Assembly (NCBI GenBank): GCA_003554505.1
Contig: PWGS01000049.1
Span: forward strand, 1 to 6,238
Length of the DNA stretch: 6,238 nucleotides
Direction of reading: 5' to 3'
Origin: Desulfonatronospira sp.
GTDB taxonomy: Bacteria; Desulfobacterota; Desulfovibrionia; Desulfovibrionales; Desulfonatronovibrionaceae
Part shown: piece after piece, positions 5,825 to 6,238 of the stretch
How positions within the stretch are numbered: the stretch's first letter is position 1
Layout of the letters: every line of letters begins with the position of its first letter
The notes under the pieces: generated by a model
Seen by the model: only the letters and a program-made list of their open reading frames with translations
What the model was told of the DNA's origin: nothing
Database searches by the model: none
Made by a program: the position numbers and the translations under genes

Positions 5825-6081
5825 AAAACTATTCCTTCCGAGGGGTATTTTTTGGGATAGCACGCCTTTCGCGGCAAAAGCACCCAAAAAGGGCGGCCAT
5901 ATCAGGGAAGGGTTTATTCCGGTGCTCGAATGTCCCGCTTTCGGTGCCATAGCCAGGGCAAAAGCCTCAGAAGGTGCCAACCGCACTTGCAGCTTTCCTG
6001 CTCAAGTCCGTCATGGCACGCTGCAGCGAGTTGCGGCGCGCTGGTGCTTGCGCGCCATGATCTCTGCAGCATAGGAGGCGC
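5825..6081. other. Intergenic region between the Popeye-like gene and the transposase remnant
   Basis: No convincing gene is seen on either strand. The region should hold the promoter of the Popeye-like/DUF3307 pair on the minus strand, but no clear -35/-10 pair stands out. The ribosome binding site GGAAGGA is at 5833-5839 (minus strand). The stretch nearest 6081 carries several inverted repeats and may be non-coding sequence of the degraded insertion element. Confidence 0.5.
6011..6060. repeat. Cluster of overlapping inverted repeats beside the transposase remnant
   Basis: TCATGGC (6011-6017) is the inverted complement of GCCATGA (6054-6060). Inside lies a second perfect pair, GGCGCGC (6035-6041) and GCGCGCC (6050-6056), with an eight-base loop. 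CGCTGCAGCG at 6019-6028 is a palindrome. The outer and inner pairs share three bases, so they cannot both form fully. They lie 22-71 bp past the transposase stop. No T-run accompanies the stem. Confidence 0.5.
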
Positions 6082-6238
6082 TCACGCCACATCACGGGTG
6101 TAGGATGTGATGATGCCGCCAAGTTGGCATCTGCGGCGTATCGGGCCATCACGGGCCGGACGGAAATCGACTTGCAGCACGTAGTTTCCGATGCCCCGCC
6201 CACGATGTGGGCGCTCGGTGTTGTAATGGCGCACCTAG
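6082..6238 (-). pseudogene. C-terminal remnant of an rve-type (integrase core) transposase
   Basis: On the minus strand, 50 codons from 6234 to a TGA at 6084-6082 encode a segment containing VRHYNTERPHRGRGIGN and, near the end, DGPIRRRCQLGG followed by a YTRDVA terminus. The HYN-ERPH-G-GN pattern followed by GPI...R..LGG is the usual C-terminal end of a family of DDE integrase-core transposases. The codon immediately upstream (6237-6235) is an in-frame TAG, one base from the window edge, where family members continue into the catalytic domain. The open frame therefore does not extend back into the DDE domain, which points to a nonsense mutation or an upstream frameshift. The catalytic residues are outside the window, so the exact IS family cannot be assigned. 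Confidence 0.7.

Noticed and set aside
5825..5986. 54-residue N-terminal extension of the Popeye-like protein
   Set aside because: The ATG at 5824 has a clear GGAAGGA site and directly precedes the first membrane helix. The extension has no family resemblance, although the frame is open.
6087..6115. CATCAC/GTGATG pair resembling a CRP-type site
   Set aside because: The half-sites and spacing do not fit the TGTGA-N6-TCACA consensus, and the pair lies inside transposase coding sequence.

Overview
The window looks like the chromosome of an alphaproteobacterium, probably a Rhodobacteraceae-type organism. This is inferred from the moderately high GC content, the codon choice and the gene families; no rRNA or other marker gene is present to confirm it. 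The theme is cyclic-nucleotide signalling. Three adjacent proteins carry either a class III nucleotide cyclase domain or a cyclic-nucleotide-binding domain (cNBD).

Layout, plus strand: (1) positions 1-377 hold the C-terminal end of an unrecognised protein with a Pro/Thr-rich, then Gly/Asn-rich tail built from 18-bp repeats. (2) A 12-bp perfect hairpin (379-407) and a smaller hairpin that contains the ribosome binding site (416-429) fill the 57-bp gap. (3) 435-2582 encodes a complete CHASE2 sensor / class III cyclase of 715 residues. (4) 2583-2750 is a leader with a possible promoter and a small inverted repeat. (5) 2751-4628 encodes a 625-residue three-domain protein: a serine-dependent glutaminase, a STAS domain and a C-terminal cNBD.

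Minus strand, convergent with the above and only 9 bp away: (6) 5824-5072 encodes a small membrane protein with three predicted helices followed by a cNBD, the layout of bacterial Popeye-like proteins. Its phosphate-binding cassette lacks the usual arginine. (7) 5021-4638 encodes a 127-residue DUF3307 membrane protein with a TTG start, probably in the same operon. (8) 5825-6081 holds no recognisable gene. (9) 6082-6238 is the C-terminal end of an rve-type transposase/integrase, with an in-frame stop just upstream of the conserved segment, so it appears to be a remnant.

Proposed working model (inference): the CHASE2 cyclase senses an extracytoplasmic cue and makes cAMP. The cAMP binds the cNBD on the glutaminase, which converts glutamine to glutamate and ammonia, and may also bind the Popeye-like membrane protein. 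The STAS domain offers a second input or docking surface. No cAMP-dependent transcription factor is seen here, so the output would be direct, post-translational control of glutamine hydrolysis. The glutaminase-STAS-cNBD fusion next to a cyclase is the most interesting feature of the window.
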